Part shown: piece after piece, positions 63,882 through 64,000 of the stretch
How the letters are laid out: each line of letters opens with the position of its first letter
Numbering within the stretch: position 1 is the first letter of the stretch
Assembly (NCBI RefSeq): GCF_024346675.1
Contig: NZ_AP024850.1
Coordinates: 2,294,001 to 2,358,000, forward strand
From: Photobacterium sanguinicancri
Lineage (GTDB): Bacteria > Pseudomonadota > Gammaproteobacteria > Enterobacterales > Vibrionaceae
Direction of reading: 5' to 3'
DNA length: 64,000 nucleotides
The notes under the pieces: generated by a model
Seen by the model: the letters and a program-made list of their open reading frames with translations, nothing else
The model's database searches: none
What the model was told of the DNA's origin: nothing
Program-made: the position numbers and the translations under genes

Positions 63882-64000
63882 ATACCTACACCAATTAACG
63901 TTTTCCTGTTACTCGGTAACAAGATGATATTTTTATAATTAAGCGGGTGAGTATAAATGGCAGTGATAGCAAAATCCCACTCTGCCAATAAAATTAAGAT

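Overview
The window looks like chromosome of a marine Vibrionaceae bacterium, most likely a Photobacterium. The reasons are the overall protein style, a second divergent adenylosuccinate synthetase beside a divergent LysR gene (a layout I associate with Photobacterium), tandem tRNA-Ser(UGA) copies with tRNA-derived repeats, and a large RTX / exopolysaccharide region. No prophage, integrase, transposase, rRNA operon or CRISPR array was seen. Species identity is inference.

Layout. (1) 1-2.5 kb: the end of a DUF1566 lipoprotein gene, a repeat-rich tRNA-Ser locus, and a 37-residue membrane peptide gene behind a near-perfect CueR-type copper promoter. (2) 2.6-17.1 kb: an accessory block lying between two direct copies of the tRNA-Ser cassette. 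Its minus-strand half is an eight-gene, tightly coupled operon: a three-module FtsK/SpoIIIE-like ATPase, two related 89-residue helical-hairpin proteins, a third small Trp-containing protein, a cytoplasmic coiled-coil protein, a degenerate GDPD-fold lipoprotein, a large membrane protein with a PEGA-like tail, and a tail-anchored coiled-coil protein. The parts list resembles a type VII (ESX/Ess) secretion machine, but in a diderm bacterium. Its plus-strand half holds two small envelope proteins and an ECF43-like sigma factor translationally coupled to a transmembrane Ser/Thr kinase. The sigma gene is split by one in-frame UGA at a site built like the RF2 (prfB) +1 programmed frameshift. (3) 17.6-21.5 kb: purA paralogue, LysR regulator, glycosyltransferase, and nine tandem TCAGG repeats. 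(4) 21.8-36.1 kb: an eleven-gene polysaccharide operon with an Rsb-type partner-switching module (response regulator-PP2C, STAS, HATPase), sugar nucleotidyltransferase, GH2, GH9, a cellulose-synthase-like GT2, three tandem DUF3131 proteins and a TPR protein. (5) 36.4-51.6 kb: an outer-membrane barrel, a 1.6-kresidue RTX calcium-repeat protein, its probable type I secretion operon, a YdcF-like protein, a fourth DUF3131 protein and a GH16 glucanase. (6) 51.6-64 kb: a nucleoside transporter, LysR, a PEP-CTERM protein with a good sigma-54 promoter, a chemoreceptor, the pstSCAB phosphate operon with a Pho box, a VanZ-like protein and a Sel1-repeat lipoprotein.

How it fits together. Regions 4 and 5 look like one extracellular-matrix island: a beta-glycan synthase with trimming hydrolases, an outer-membrane barrel, and a secreted calcium-binding matrix protein with its own exporter. 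The partner-switching proteins probably gate production. Region 2 is the best candidate for an undescribed system: a putative envelope-spanning export or contact machine next to a kinase/sigma pair that may control it. Functional links inside region 2 rest on gene order and architecture only.
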